A DNA stretch of 64,000 nt from JAAOII01 sp965207945 (GTDB lineage Bacteria; Pseudomonadota; Gammaproteobacteria; CBDBNL01; JAAOII01). Positions 1 to 9,402 of the stretch are shown here, piece after piece. Under the pieces are notes generated by a model. The model did not search any database. It had not been told where the DNA came from and was given only the letters and a program-made list of their open reading frames with translations. Both the position numbers and the translations under genes were made by a program. Within the stretch, counting starts at the first letter, position 1. The number at the start of each line of letters is the position of its first letter. The stretch lies in NCBI GenBank assembly GCA_965207945.1, contig OZ242303.1:868001-932000 (forward strand), in the 5' to 3' direction.

Positions 1-27
1 AATTATTATTATTTAAATTATATAATT

Positions 28-951
28 ATGAAAAAATTATTAACAACTCTTATTGTAGGATTTGCTTTTGTTGCAAGTTCCGCTTTCGCGGTTAACATTA
101 TCGTGGTAACCCACGGCCAGTCACATGACCCTTTCTGGGGTATCGTAAGCAATGGTGTTAAAGCTGCTGCAAAAGATAGCAAAGTTAAATATAAATATTT
201 AGCTCCTGCTACCTTTGACATGGTTGAAATGTCAAAGCTCATTGATTCAGCTGTTGCTCAAAAGCCTGATGGCATAGTAGTATCCATTCCTGATGCTGAT
301 GCTTTAGGACCATCTATTAAGAGAGCTGTTGCTTCTGGTATTCCAGTTATTTCCATTAATTCTGGTAGCGATGTCTACAAGAGTCTTGGTGTTTCTGTCC
401 ATGTAGGACAAACGGAATATGAAGCAGGTCTTGGTGGCGGTGAGCGCATGAAAGCTGCTGGCGGCAAGAATGCTCTTTGCGTGAATCATGAAGTGGGTAA
501 TGTCGCTCTTGACTTACGTTGTGCTGGCTTCAAGAAAGGTCTTGGTGGCAAGGTGCGTATTCTAGCGGTTAACGGACAAGATCCTACTGCTGTTAAGAAT
601 GCTGTTCTCGCTGCTCTTAAAAAGAACTCTAAAATTGATAGCATATTGACCTTAGGTCCTATATCTGCTCTGCCTACTTTGGATGCTTTGAAAGAAACAG
701 GCAAAGTTGGAAAACTTCAATTTGGCTCTTTTGACTTAGCTGCTGAAACACTTGATGCAACAGCAAAAGGACAAATGACATTCCTTATAGACCAACAACC
801 GGTTTTGCAAGGATATTTACCAGTAGTAATGTTGGCTGCGAATGCTCGTTATCAGACCATTCCTAGCGGACTTGTTATGACTGGTCCTGGCTTTGTTACT
901 AAAGACAATGCCAAACAAGTAATTGCTCTATCTAAGAAAGGTCTTAGATAA
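28..951 (+). CDS. Sugar (probably myo-inositol) ABC transporter substrate-binding protein
   Basis: Periplasmic binding protein of the ribose/inositol type (type 1 periplasmic binding fold), 307 aa. It starts with a clear Sec signal peptide: two lysines, a hydrophobic stretch and an SAFA cleavage site near residue 21. The mature start NIIVVTHGQSHDPFW is typical of the first beta strand and ligand loop of this family. It captures the sugar and hands it to the permease at 1018. A permease and ATPase follow at once, and then iolC, D, E, G and B, so myo-inositol or a stereoisomer is the inferred ligand; the residues alone do not prove it. The start codon is preceded only by AT-rich sequence with no clear Shine-Dalgarno. 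The promoter would lie at or before the window edge. Confidence 0.88.
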   Translation: MKKLLTTLIVGFAFVASSAFAVNIIVVTHGQSHDPFWGIVSNGVKAAAKDSKVKYKYLAPATFDMVEMSKLIDSAVAQKPDGIVVSIPDADALGPSIKRAVASGIPVISINSGSDVYKSLGVSVHVGQTEYEAGLGGGERMKAAGGKNALCVNHEVGNVALDLRCAGFKKGLGGKVRILAVNGQDPTAVKNAVLAALKKNSKIDSILTLGPISALPTLDALKETGKVGKLQFGSFDLAAETLDATAKGQMTFLIDQQPVLQGYLPVVMLAANARYQTIPSGLVMTGPGFVTKDNAKQVIALSKKGLR

Positions 952-960
952 GATGTTCAA

Positions 961-993
961 AAGGAGAACCTAATATAGGTTCTCCTTTTTTTT
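961..993 (+). terminator. Intrinsic terminator or attenuator between binding protein and permease
   Basis: A perfect 10-bp inverted repeat (961-970 with 978-987, AAGGAGAACC and its complement) encloses a 7-nt loop and runs into an uninterrupted T tract to 993. It sits 9 bp after the binding-protein stop and 25 bp before the permease start. Partial termination here would give more binding protein than membrane subunits, a known arrangement in ABC operons. Partial read-through is inferred, because no separate promoter is obvious for the permease. Confidence 0.88.
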
Positions 994-1017
994 ATTTAAA
1001 CAAGAGAATTATTAGAT

Positions 1018-2139
1018 ATGAACGATAAACAACAATTAACGGGAAAGCAGGATGAACGATTAAGGGAGGAATCTTGGGCTAAGAAATTTCTTTCACGTCC
1101 TGAATTAGGGGCATTAGGCGGGGCAATTTTAGTTTTTTTACTTTTTGGCGGTATGGATGTTGCATCAGGTGGGAGTGGGATGTTTTCTGCCTTAGGAACT
1201 GTCAACTTTTTAGAATGGTCTGCGGAGCTTGGTATTATAGCTGTTGCAGCATCATTACTTATGATAGGAGGAGAATTTGACCTTTCAGTTGGCTCTATGA
1301 TTGGCTTTGCTGGTATATGTATAGCTATACCCACAGTAACTTGGGGCTGGCCTCTGTGGTCTTCCATTATTTTTGCTTTTGGCTGTGCGATTATGGTTGG
1401 TTATATAAACGGAATACTGGTAATTAAAACTAAATTACCTTCTTTTATAGTAACCCTGGCTATGCTTTTTATACTGCGTGGCTTCACTATTGCTTTAACT
1501 CGCCTTATAACAGGGAGAACTCAAATAGGGGGACTAAGAGAAACCATTGAAAATGATCCATTAGGACAGTTTTTTTCAGCGGAGCTTTTTCCGTGGTTTT
1601 TTAATTTCTTGGCGCGCAATAACTTAATAGATACAATTAATGATGGAACTCCCATTGTTCAAGGTGTTCCAATTTCTATCATTCTATGGATAGTTATCAC
1701 TATAGCTGCAACCTGGATGTTAGTTAATACCAAGTTTGGCAACTGGATTTTTGCCTCAGGCGGTGATGCTAATGCGGCGCGTAATGTAGGTGTGCCAGTT
1801 GATAGAGTTAAGATAATGCTGTTTGTTCTAACTGCTGTGGCTGCCACTATTTTTGCTTGTGTTCAGGTTATGAGTTCTGCATCTGCGGATACCCAGCGTG
1901 GTTCTTTGAAAGAATTTGAGGCAATCATAGCAACCGTAATAGGAGGAACCCTGTTAACTGGCGGCTATGGAAGTGCTATTGGAGCGGCTCTTGGCGCTCT
2001 TATATTTGGAACTGTTCAGGCAGGAATTTTTTATACTGGGGTTGATACTGATTGGTTTAAGGTGTTTCTTGGTGTAATGATGCTACTGGCGGTTATGTTC
2101 AATAATTTTATTAGAAAACGTGTAACGGAGGCAAAATAA
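1018..2139 (+). CDS. ABC transporter permease, ribose/inositol type
   Basis: Inner-membrane permease of the RbsC/BPD_transp_2 family, 373 aa, with about eight to ten hydrophobic segments. The family hallmark region is visible around residues 78-100 (LMIGGEFDLSVGSMIGFAG), and there is a conserved cytoplasmic loop near 240-260 (GNWIFASGGDANAARNVGV). It forms the channel through which the sugar from the 28-951 binding protein passes, powered by the ATPase that starts 1 nt after its stop. The charged N-terminus is about 35 residues longer than the first membrane segment needs. Substrate assignment to inositol rests on the iol neighbourhood. Confidence 0.88.
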   Translation: MNDKQQLTGKQDERLREESWAKKFLSRPELGALGGAILVFLLFGGMDVASGGSGMFSALGTVNFLEWSAELGIIAVAASLLMIGGEFDLSVGSMIGFAGICIAIPTVTWGWPLWSSIIFAFGCAIMVGYINGILVIKTKLPSFIVTLAMLFILRGFTIALTRLITGRTQIGGLRETIENDPLGQFFSAELFPWFFNFLARNNLIDTINDGTPIVQGVPISIILWIVITIAATWMLVNTKFGNWIFASGGDANAARNVGVPVDRVKIMLFVLTAVAATIFACVQVMSSASADTQRGSLKEFEAIIATVIGGTLLTGGYGSAIGAALGALIFGTVQAGIFYTGVDTDWFKVFLGVMMLLAVMFNNFIRKRVTEAK

Positions 2140-2140
2140 T

Positions 2141-3046
2141 ATGGCTACCCCACTAGTTGAATTTAAAAATGTAAGTAAGTATTTCGGTTCAGTGATTGCG
2201 CTGAAAGATATTTCGTTTAAGTTGGAAGTTGGCGGCTGTGTATGCTGTCTGCTGGGCGACAATGGCGCAGGTAAATCTACCCTGATAAAAACACTTGCTG
2301 GTGTTTACAAACCAAGCGAAGGAGAAATACTTATAGAAGGCAAGAAGGTGGAGTTTACTTCACCGCGTGATGCAATGGATATGGGAATAGGTGTGGTTTA
2401 TCAAGACCTTGCTCTTATACCACTTATGAGTGTAACTCGTAATTTTTTCATGGGTAGAGAGCCCACCAAAGGATTTGCTCCTTTAGGTATAATTGATATG
2501 GACAAGGCAAACAAAATAGCCCAAGAAAGAATGGCGGATATTGGAATTAATGTTCGCGATCCAAGTCAAGCGGTCGGCACTATGTCTGGCGGCGAAAGGC
2601 AGTGTTTGGCTATTGCTCGCGCAATCTATTTTGGCGCTAAAGTATTGATTCTTGATGAGCCGACTGCGGCATTGGGAGTGAAGCAATCAGGTTTGGTATT
2701 AAAATTTGTTGCTCGCGCCCGCGAAAGAGGGATAGGAGTAATCTTAATTACTCATAATGTTCATCATGCTTATCCTATAGCTAATGATTTCACTTTGTTA
2801 AATCGTGGTAAAAGCTTGGGCTTTTATCACAAAAAAGATGTTAGCAGAGAAAAAATCCTTGAGATGATGGCAGGTGGAGAGGAACTTAAGGAACTTGAAT
2901 ATGACCTGAAGGAAATGGATAGAAGCGACAAGCTCGCAAGCAAGAAGAGCCCTGTAAAAAGCAAGGTGATGAGCAAAGCGAAAGTGATGAGTAAAGTCAA
3001 AGCAAAGAGCAAAGTCAAAGCAAAGAGCAAGGCAAAGTCAGCCTAG
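2141..3046 (+). CDS. ABC transporter ATP-binding protein, single domain, Lys/Ser-rich tail
   Basis: ATPase of a carbohydrate importer, 301 aa. Walker A is GDNGAGKST (residues 39-47), the signature is SGGER (149-153), and Walker B is VLILDEP (168-174). Most ribose or inositol importers have a fused double-domain ATPase of about 500 aa. This protein has one domain, like the fructose-type FrcA, and so should act as a homodimer. After about residue 262 it carries an unusual tail of repeated Lys-Ser-Lys-Val/Ala units encoded by a near-perfect DNA repeat (about 2950-3040). The tail is not part of the family fold and looks like repeat expansion. Its start lies 1 nt after the permease stop, so translation is probably coupled. 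Confidence 0.88.
   Translation: MATPLVEFKNVSKYFGSVIALKDISFKLEVGGCVCCLLGDNGAGKSTLIKTLAGVYKPSEGEILIEGKKVEFTSPRDAMDMGIGVVYQDLALIPLMSVTRNFFMGREPTKGFAPLGIIDMDKANKIAQERMADIGINVRDPSQAVGTMSGGERQCLAIARAIYFGAKVLILDEPTAALGVKQSGLVLKFVARARERGIGVILITHNVHHAYPIANDFTLLNRGKSLGFYHKKDVSREKILEMMAGGEELKELEYDLKEMDRSDKLASKKSPVKSKVMSKAKVMSKVKAKSKVKAKSKAKSA
2950..3042 (+). repeat. In-frame tandem repeat encoding the Lys/Ser tail of the ABC ATPase
   Basis: Imperfect repeats of an AGCAAAGTCAAAGCAAAG-like unit make up the last 30 codons of the ATPase. The units are multiples of three, so the frame survives copy-number change. Confidence 0.7.
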
Positions 3047-3118
3047 TTTATATTCTTGTTTATATCCATTTATTCCATATAGCAGCTTAATTCTATACCA
3101 GCACAAATACACTAACGT

Positions 3119-4348
3119 ATGAGTACTCACAAATACGAGGCAAGCCCTTACGAATTGGGCATAGGGATTATAGGGGCAGGATACATATCAAGCGCCCATG
3201 CAATTGCTTTTAGCGCGGTTGCTCCTGTAATGGAATCCGTAGCCAAAGTTAATTTAGCTGCCGCTTGTTCCAATATTCCTCAAGAGCTGGAAACTTTTAG
3301 TAAAAGGTTCGGCTTTCAAAACTCTTATCTTGAATGGCAAGACCTAATTAATGATGATAATGTTAATGCGGTAATTATAGGAACCCCGCCATTTCTGCAT
3401 TATGAGCAAGCTAAAGCCACTTTGGATGCGGGTAAGCATCTATTATGTGAAAAACCAATTGCGATGAATGCGAGTCAGTGCGAAGAGTTATACAAAATTG
3501 CCCACGAAAAGGGATTAGTTACCGCCATTGGTTTAACTTATTTGGCTAATCCTGGAATGTTTTTGGCAAGAGAATTAATCCAAGAAGGAGCATTGGGGGA
3601 GATATACTCCTTCAGCGGACACTTCAATGAAGACCACCTGGCAGATCCAAATTCACCTTTTCATTGGCATTGTAATGAAGATATTGCTGGTTACGGTGCT
3701 ACCAATGATTTGGGCTATCATATAGTGGGTAAATTAGTGACCTTGTTTGGTTTGCCATCACGTGTAGTCGCATGTCGTCAAACTAAGGTTAAACAACGTA
3801 AGAATAAAGAAGGTGAGATGCAAAATGTTACTAGTGATGATATGGCATCAGCTGTAATTGAATACAAAAACGGCTTAAGTGGCATTATTCAGGTGAGCCG
3901 CGTAGCAACAGGTCGAGATCAATTTATTCAGCTTGAAATAAACGGCAGCAAAGGTTCTTTACTCCTTGATATGGAGAATATGAATGATTGTAATGTTTTC
4001 TTGCGCGATGAAGATAAACGGTTAGAGGGTTTTCGTAAAATTAAAGTAGGCCCGCATCACAAGCACTATTCTCGTTTTTGTCCTGCAGCAGGTCATGGAA
4101 TGGGCTTTAACGACTTTTTGGTGATACAAGCAGGCCACTTTGCCTCAGCCATAGCAGAGGGTAGGAGTGGGAGTGGGAGTGGGAGTGGGAGTGGGAGTGG
4201 GAGTGGGAGCGGGAGCGGGAGTAAAGAGCTGCAGCCGATTGCGGATATGAAACTTGGCTGTAAAGTTCAAAGCGTAGTGGATGCTATGGTTGAATCATCC
4301 GATAATGAAAAGTGGGTGAATGTAGCAGATATTGTGGAGTTATCATAG
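3119..4348 (+). CDS. Gfo/Idh/MocA family oxidoreductase (first paralogue)
   Basis: NAD(P)-dependent sugar or inositol dehydrogenase family, 409 aa. A Rossmann nucleotide-binding motif GIGIIGAGYISSAHA lies at residues 14-28, and the family motif CEKPIAMN follows near residue 114. The C-terminal alpha/beta domain contains a conserved histidine region (DLGYH). It is a close paralogue of the next gene: both share HYxxFCPAxGHGMxFNDF near the C-terminus. Probable role is oxidation or epimerisation of an inositol stereoisomer or glycoside that feeds the iol pathway. This is inferred from position, since a canonical IolG lies at 10332. A Gly-Ser repeat encoded by a hexanucleotide array is inserted near residues 348-368. 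Confidence 0.82.
   Translation: MSTHKYEASPYELGIGIIGAGYISSAHAIAFSAVAPVMESVAKVNLAAACSNIPQELETFSKRFGFQNSYLEWQDLINDDNVNAVIIGTPPFLHYEQAKATLDAGKHLLCEKPIAMNASQCEELYKIAHEKGLVTAIGLTYLANPGMFLARELIQEGALGEIYSFSGHFNEDHLADPNSPFHWHCNEDIAGYGATNDLGYHIVGKLVTLFGLPSRVVACRQTKVKQRKNKEGEMQNVTSDDMASAVIEYKNGLSGIIQVSRVATGRDQFIQLEINGSKGSLLLDMENMNDCNVFLRDEDKRLEGFRKIKVGPHHKHYSRFCPAAGHGMGFNDFLVIQAGHFASAIAEGRSGSGSGSGSGSGSGSGSGSKELQPIADMKLGCKVQSVVDAMVESSDNEKWVNVADIVELS
4161..4222 (+). repeat. Hexanucleotide microsatellite (GGGAGT)n inside a dehydrogenase gene
   Basis: About ten copies of GGGAGT/GGGAGC encode an uninterrupted Gly-Ser run. The 6-bp unit keeps the frame whatever the copy number, so slippage would change the linker length only. 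Confidence 0.95.
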
Positions 4349-5478
4349 TGAAAAACATTGGAATTGGAATTATCGGCAGCGGCTTTATAAGTCGTTCTTT
4401 TGCTTTATCTTTTGCTTCCGCTCCCAAGACAATGAATTTATTGGGAGACCCTGGCATAACGGTTAATTTGGCGGCAGCTAGCTCGCATAGCAAGGAAAGG
4501 GCGCAGGATTTTGCATCACGTTTTGGCGTTGCTCGCGCCTATGATGATTGGCGTGAATTAGTTGCTGATGATAGCGTGGATGCGGTGTTGGTAGGTTCTG
4601 AGGACCATTTACATTTTGCCCAGGCAGCCCTTGCCATTGAACACGGCAAACATGTCTTGTGTGAGAAACCTATTGGGATGAGCACAGAAGAATGTGAAAA
4701 ACTTTATAAGATGGCGCAGGATAAAGGCGTTGTGCATGCGGTGGGATTTACTTATTTGGCAAACCCCGCAATGTTTTTAATGAAAGAGCTAATAGATAGC
4801 GGTGAATTAGGAGAGGTGTATTCTTTTAGCGGGCATTATAACGAGGATTATTTTAGTGACCCAGAAACTCCCTATAATTGGCGTTGTGATGAGCAACGGG
4901 CTTATTCAGGGGCTGGGGCTGATTTGGGCTATCATCTAGCTGGTGCCCTGATATTTTTGTTTGGTAGTCCTGCAAAAGTGGCTGCTTTAAGGCAGGTTAA
5001 GGTTAAGGAACGTAAGGATGCTGATGGTACATCCAAGCCAGTTACTACAGATGATATTACTAATGGAATTATTAAATATGATAATGGTATTAGTGGAACC
5101 TTTCAATCCAGCCGCGTCGCAACCGGCAGAAAGTTATATCAAAGATTAGAAATTCACGGAACTAAAGGCGCTATTTTACTGGATATGGAGGATTTTAATC
5201 AGCTTTATGTCCATTTGCCGCATAAGAACAAAGCTATAGAGGGTTATACTCGGGTAATGGTGGGACCTGAGCACAAGTATTATAATTATTTTTGCCCAGC
5301 GCCAGGACATGGAATGAGTTTTAATGATTTTATTACTATTCAAGCGTCACAATTTTTACGGGCAATTGGTGGTTCTGGGGCTCCGATTGCTGATTTAGGT
5401 TTTGGTTTAAGTGTTCAAAAGCTCATTGCAGCAATGGCGCGTTCTTCCGAAGCTGGCAAGTGGGAATCTGTTAGTTAG
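4348..5478 (+). CDS. Gfo/Idh/MocA family oxidoreductase (second paralogue)
   Basis: NAD(P)-dependent oxidoreductase, 376 aa from a GTG start. I chose GTG at 4348 because it overlaps the upstream stop by one base (TAGTG) and places the Rossmann motif GIGIIGSGFIS at residue 4. The in-frame ATG at 4312 would add 12 unrelated residues. CEKPIGM follows near residue 108, and a conserved GADLGYH segment lies in the substrate domain. It matches the preceding gene over nearly its whole length, so the pair arose by duplication and may form a mixed oligomer or act on two stereoisomers. It lacks the Gly-Ser insert of its neighbour. The exact substrate is unknown. Confidence 0.82.
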   Translation: MKNIGIGIIGSGFISRSFALSFASAPKTMNLLGDPGITVNLAAASSHSKERAQDFASRFGVARAYDDWRELVADDSVDAVLVGSEDHLHFAQAALAIEHGKHVLCEKPIGMSTEECEKLYKMAQDKGVVHAVGFTYLANPAMFLMKELIDSGELGEVYSFSGHYNEDYFSDPETPYNWRCDEQRAYSGAGADLGYHLAGALIFLFGSPAKVAALRQVKVKERKDADGTSKPVTTDDITNGIIKYDNGISGTFQSSRVATGRKLYQRLEIHGTKGAILLDMEDFNQLYVHLPHKNKAIEGYTRVMVGPEHKYYNYFCPAPGHGMSFNDFITIQASQFLRAIGGSGAPIADLGFGLSVQKLIAAMARSSEAGKWESVS

Positions 5479-5488
5479 GGCATAATAG

Positions 5489-7507
5489 ATGGGAGGCAGA
5501 AAATATGATTTGGTTTCCATCGGAAGGTCTGGCGTTGACCTTTATGGCGACCAATTTGGCGGCCGCTTGGAGGACATGCTGTCGTTTAGCAAATATGTAG
5601 GCGGCTGTCCAGCAAACATTGCAATAGGAACCTCGCGCTTGGGGTTGAATGTGGCAATGATAACTCGAGTGGGAGACGAGCAGATGGGCAGGTATCTTAT
5701 AGATACGTTTGCTAATAACGGGGTTGATACTCAATACATAGTTACAGATAAGGAGCGACTTACTACTTTGGTGTTGTTGGGTATTCAGGATGCAGAAACC
5801 TTTCCTTTACTATATTATCGTAAGCACTGCGCTGATATGGGCATCTGCGAAGATGATATGCAAGAAGATGCAATTGCCAATAGCCAAGCAATACTGCTAA
5901 GCGGAGTGCATTTGTCTTCAGATACAACCGCGAAAGCATGTTTCCGCGCTGTGGCTCTTGCCAAAAAACATAACACTAAGATACTATTTGATATTGACTA
6001 TCGTCCTACACTCTGGGGACTTACTGGACTTGGTGGAGGAGAGAGCCGTTTTGTGGAGAACTCTGAAGTTACCAAGCACATCCAACAAATTTTGCCGCAA
6101 TGCGATTTAATAGTGGGAACTGATGAAGAATTTAATATAGCAGGCGGCAGCACCAACCCTCTTGAGTCATTGCGTAATATCCGTAAAATAAGCGAGGCGG
6201 TTTTTGTGTATAAAATGGGGGCGCTCGGCTGTTGCGTCATTGCAGGAGATGTGCCTGATGAATTGACGCCAGACGGCAAAAGTTTTTCTATTGAAGTTCT
6301 TAATTCGGTTGGTGCTGGAGACGCTTTTATGAGTGGCTTTCTTTCGGCATACTTGCGCGGTAAGGATTGGCAGGAGTGTGCCACTCATGGCAATGCATCT
6401 GGGGCGCTGGTGGTAACCCGCCATGGTTGTTCGCCTGCTTCGCCTTCTAAGGATGAGCTGGAGTATTTTATTCAAAACCACACCCGCCTTCCTTCTGTCC
6501 CAGATGAGGACCCTTATTTCAAACATTTACATCATGCTACTACTTGTTCCCGTTCCCGTTCCCGTTCCAAAGGCGGGGATAATATGCAGGATGGAGAGCA
6601 TAACGCAGGAAACAACAAACCTTGGAACAATCTACATATTTTGGCTTTTGACCATCGTGTTCAACTGGAAGCAATGGCTGACGATGCAAAAATAGACATA
6701 AAAAGCAAAGAAGGTGTGGCAAAAATCAAGGAGGCAAAAGATATTATTTATCAAGCATTTGATAAGGTGCGTGCAGAACATAGCAATAATTCCGCTATGC
6801 AGTTTGGTTTAATTTGTGATGATAAATATGGTGAAGATATATTGCAAAAAAGCTCTTTAACTTCACTATGGAGTGCTCGTCCTGTTGAGAAACCGCTGGC
6901 AAGACCATTGGACTTTGATTTTACGGAAGATATTGGGGTTGTAATTAAGCACTTCCAAAAGAGGCATACAATTAAGTGCTTAATTTTTCATCATCCTAAA
7001 GATAATGCAGAGTTGCAAGAAAAACAGATGCATAGATTAAACCGTTTGTATCAATTATGCCGTTCGGCAGGATTAGAACTTTTAGTAGAGATTTTACCGC
7101 CCGTTTCAACACAGCAAGGCAGCGGACTAAGTCCAGATGAAATTGTGGCATCAATTGAGCTAGTATATAAAAACAACGTGTTTCCTGATTGGTGGAAACT
7201 TGCGGCTATGAACACACAAGAAGATTGGGATAAAGTAACTGCCACCATTGACAAAAATGATAAGCATTGTCGCGGTTTGTTGCTGTTAGGAGCGGATAAA
7301 CCGATTGATGCCCTAAAAGAAGAATTTGTTCTGGCTACCAAACAGAGAATTTGTAAAGGATATGCGATAGGGCGCAGTATTTTTGCGCTTGCCTGTAAGG
7401 ATTGGCTAAGCGGTAAACTTGATAAGGAGGAGACAATTGATAGGATATATAGTAATTTTAAAACCATAGTGAAAAACTGGGAATCTTGTAGAAATGAAAA
7501 CAATTAA
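5489..7507 (+). CDS. iolC: 5-dehydro-2-deoxygluconokinase fused to DUF2090 (IolC-type)
   Basis: 672-aa fusion. Residues 1 to about 330 are a PfkB/ribokinase-family kinase: an N-terminal SIGRSGVDLYGDQ motif, GGCPANIA near 38, and the catalytic GAGDAF motif near 271-276. This part phosphorylates 2-deoxy-5-keto-gluconate. Residues 375-672 are a DUF2090 domain with a TIM-barrel look (FDHRVQLEAM, CKGYAIGRSIF). The DUF2090 part is related to the aldolase step, so the fusion may carry both kinase and aldolase (IolJ-like) functions; that is known for the family only as an association. The two domains are joined by a low-complexity linker with Ser-Arg repeats. It overlaps iolD by 14 bp. Confidence 0.9.
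   Translation: MGGRKYDLVSIGRSGVDLYGDQFGGRLEDMLSFSKYVGGCPANIAIGTSRLGLNVAMITRVGDEQMGRYLIDTFANNGVDTQYIVTDKERLTTLVLLGIQDAETFPLLYYRKHCADMGICEDDMQEDAIANSQAILLSGVHLSSDTTAKACFRAVALAKKHNTKILFDIDYRPTLWGLTGLGGGESRFVENSEVTKHIQQILPQCDLIVGTDEEFNIAGGSTNPLESLRNIRKISEAVFVYKMGALGCCVIAGDVPDELTPDGKSFSIEVLNSVGAGDAFMSGFLSAYLRGKDWQECATHGNASGALVVTRHGCSPASPSKDELEYFIQNHTRLPSVPDEDPYFKHLHHATTCSRSRSRSKGGDNMQDGEHNAGNNKPWNNLHILAFDHRVQLEAMADDAKIDIKSKEGVAKIKEAKDIIYQAFDKVRAEHSNNSAMQFGLICDDKYGEDILQKSSLTSLWSARPVEKPLARPLDFDFTEDIGVVIKHFQKRHTIKCLIFHHPKDNAELQEKQMHRLNRLYQLCRSAGLELLVEILPPVSTQQGSGLSPDEIVASIELVYKNNVFPDWWKLAAMNTQEDWDKVTATIDKNDKHCRGLLLLGADKPIDALKEEFVLATKQRICKGYAIGRSIFALACKDWLSGKLDKEETIDRIYSNFKTIVKNWESCRNENN
6546..6569 (+). 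repeat. Hexanucleotide repeat in the IolC-DUF2090 linker
   Basis: Four copies of a TCCCGT-type 6-mer encode Ser-Arg repeats exactly at the junction between the kinase and DUF2090 domains. Confidence 0.85.
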
Positions 7508-9401
7508 ACTAACCGCCGCGCAAGCGCTAGTGCGTTATCTTTGCGCCCAACAAGTAATGATTGTGGAGCAAGCAGAAAGCTTAGGCAAAACGAGTAAGTT
7601 GCGACAAACGCAACATAAAAAGACGTCGCTATTTGCTGGAGGATTTGCTATTTTTGGTCATGGAAATGTGGCTGGAATAGGGCAAGCGTTATTTGAACAT
7701 AGCAAACAATTGCCAACCTATCGCGCCCACAACGAGCAGGCAATGGCGCATAGCGCAATTGCTTATGCCAAAGCGATGAGATGTCAGCGTATGATGTTTT
7801 GTACTTCATCCATTGGTCCTGGCGCCACCAACATGGTAACTGCAGCAGCAGTTGCGTATGTTAATCGCCTTCCTTTGCTACTGTTGCCAGGCGATATCTT
7901 TGCAACTCGCCATCCTGACCCTGTTCTGCAACAAGGAGAAAACCCTGCGGATGCAACTGCTTCGGTTAACGACTGCTTTCGTCCAGTATCTTGCTTTTGG
8001 GATAGAATTACCCGTCCTGAGCAATTACTGCATTCCTTGCCAAATGCTATAGCAGTGCTAACTGATGCGGCAAGACGCGGACCAGTTACCATTTCTATGC
8101 CACAGGATATTCAATCCTTTGCTTATGATTTTCCCGTTGAATTTTTCAAGCCACGACTCAGAGAGATTCGCCGTATTGAACCAGATAAAAACGAACTACA
8201 AAATGTGTTGGCTGCTATTGCTAAATCGCAAAAGCCGTTTATTGTATCAGGTGGCGGAGTTCTCTACTCTCAAGCCGAAAAAGCGCTCGCCAACATAGCA
8301 GATAAAAGAGGTATAGCGGTTGGTGAGACCCAAGCAGGCAAAGGAGCCCTGCCGTTTGCGCATAAGTATAACATGGGGGCAATAGGGGTAACAGGGACAG
8401 CAGCAGCCAACGAAATGGCAAAAGAAGCCGACTTAGTATTAGCTGTGGGAACTCGCTTACAAGATTTTACCACCGCATCACGTTCGCTTTTTCAAAACCC
8501 GAAGGCGCAAATTATTCAATTGAACACTGCAGCTCATGATACAGTTAAGCATAATGCTATGCCGCTTGTTGCGGATGCCATGGTTGGATTAGAAAGTATT
8601 GATGCTAATTTAGGAAATTGGAAGTCCTCTGCCGCGTGGAGAGAGAAGGCACAGAAGAAACAAGCGAGTTGGAATAAAACATCAGCAAAGTTATGCTCTT
8701 ATGACGTTAAGACGATGAATAAACGTTTGCCAAGCGATGCTGAGGTAGTGGGCGCAGTAAATAATTTTTGCGATGGCAATACAACAGTTGTTTGCGCTGC
8801 CGGCAGCTTGCCAGCAGAATTGCATAAACACTGGCAAAGTGATAATCCATTAACCTATCATGTAGAATACGGTTATTCTTGTATGGGCTATGAGATAGCC
8901 GCTGGTTTGGGAGTTAAGATGGCTTATCCCAACCGCAATATAGTGGTAATGGTGGGAGACGGTAGTTACCTGATGCTAAACTCAGAACTGGCTACATCTT
9001 GTATGCTGGGGATTAAGATAATTCTGGTGATATTAGATAATCGTGGCTATGGATGCATCAATCGCCTGCAATCCGCCTGTGGTGGAGATAAATTTAATAA
9101 TCTTCTTGACCACAAAAATACAATTCATAAGAACCCAAGCAAAGTGGACTTTGCTATGCATGCTAAATCATTAGGGGCGGATGTAGAAAAATTGGACGAT
9201 TTAACTGAGATGCCTGCAGCTCTTGCCCGAGCAATGGAGTCAAAGAATTCTTATGCGATAGTTCTTGATACCGACCCTGAGATTTCCACTAAAGAGGGTG
9301 GAACCTGGTGGGAAGTAGGTGTCCCTGAAGTGTCACAAAAACCCGCAGTGCGTAAGGCATATAAAGCTCAGCTTGCAGGTAAAAAGAAACAGCGAATATA
9401 A
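7494..9401 (+). CDS. iolD: 3D-trihydroxycyclohexane-1,2-dione acylhydrolase (IolD)
   Basis: Thiamine-diphosphate enzyme, 635 aa, the usual IolD length. It opens the inositol ring by hydrolysing 3D-(3,5/4)-trihydroxycyclohexane-1,2-dione to 5-deoxy-glucuronate. Visible landmarks are the N-terminal pyrimidine-binding region with the FGHGNVAGIGQAL and YRAHNEQAMAHSA motifs (residues 53-86), the central domain, and the C-terminal ThDP motif GDGSYLMLNSEL (near residue 485). The last contains the GDG...N Mg-diphosphate signature. Its start lies inside the end of iolC (14-bp overlap), which suggests translational coupling. Immediately after its stop is a small repeat of ACATTGATAAC units, and then iolE. 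Confidence 0.95.
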   Translation: MKTIKLTAAQALVRYLCAQQVMIVEQAESLGKTSKLRQTQHKKTSLFAGGFAIFGHGNVAGIGQALFEHSKQLPTYRAHNEQAMAHSAIAYAKAMRCQRMMFCTSSIGPGATNMVTAAAVAYVNRLPLLLLPGDIFATRHPDPVLQQGENPADATASVNDCFRPVSCFWDRITRPEQLLHSLPNAIAVLTDAARRGPVTISMPQDIQSFAYDFPVEFFKPRLREIRRIEPDKNELQNVLAAIAKSQKPFIVSGGGVLYSQAEKALANIADKRGIAVGETQAGKGALPFAHKYNMGAIGVTGTAAANEMAKEADLVLAVGTRLQDFTTASRSLFQNPKAQIIQLNTAAHDTVKHNAMPLVADAMVGLESIDANLGNWKSSAAWREKAQKKQASWNKTSAKLCSYDVKTMNKRLPSDAEVVGAVNNFCDGNTTVVCAAGSLPAELHKHWQSDNPLTYHVEYGYSCMGYEIAAGLGVKMAYPNRNIVVMVGDGSYLMLNSELATSCMLGIKIILVILDNRGYGCINRLQSACGGDKFNNLLDHKNTIHKNPSKVDFAMHAKSLGADVEKLDDLTEMPAALARAMESKNSYAIVLDTDPEISTKEGGTWWEVGVPEVSQKPAVRKAYKAQLAGKKKQRI

Positions 9402-9402
9402 C

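Noticed and set aside
4161..4222. GGGAGT array as a contingency locus for phase variation
   Set aside because: The unit is 6 bp, so copy-number changes cannot switch the gene off.
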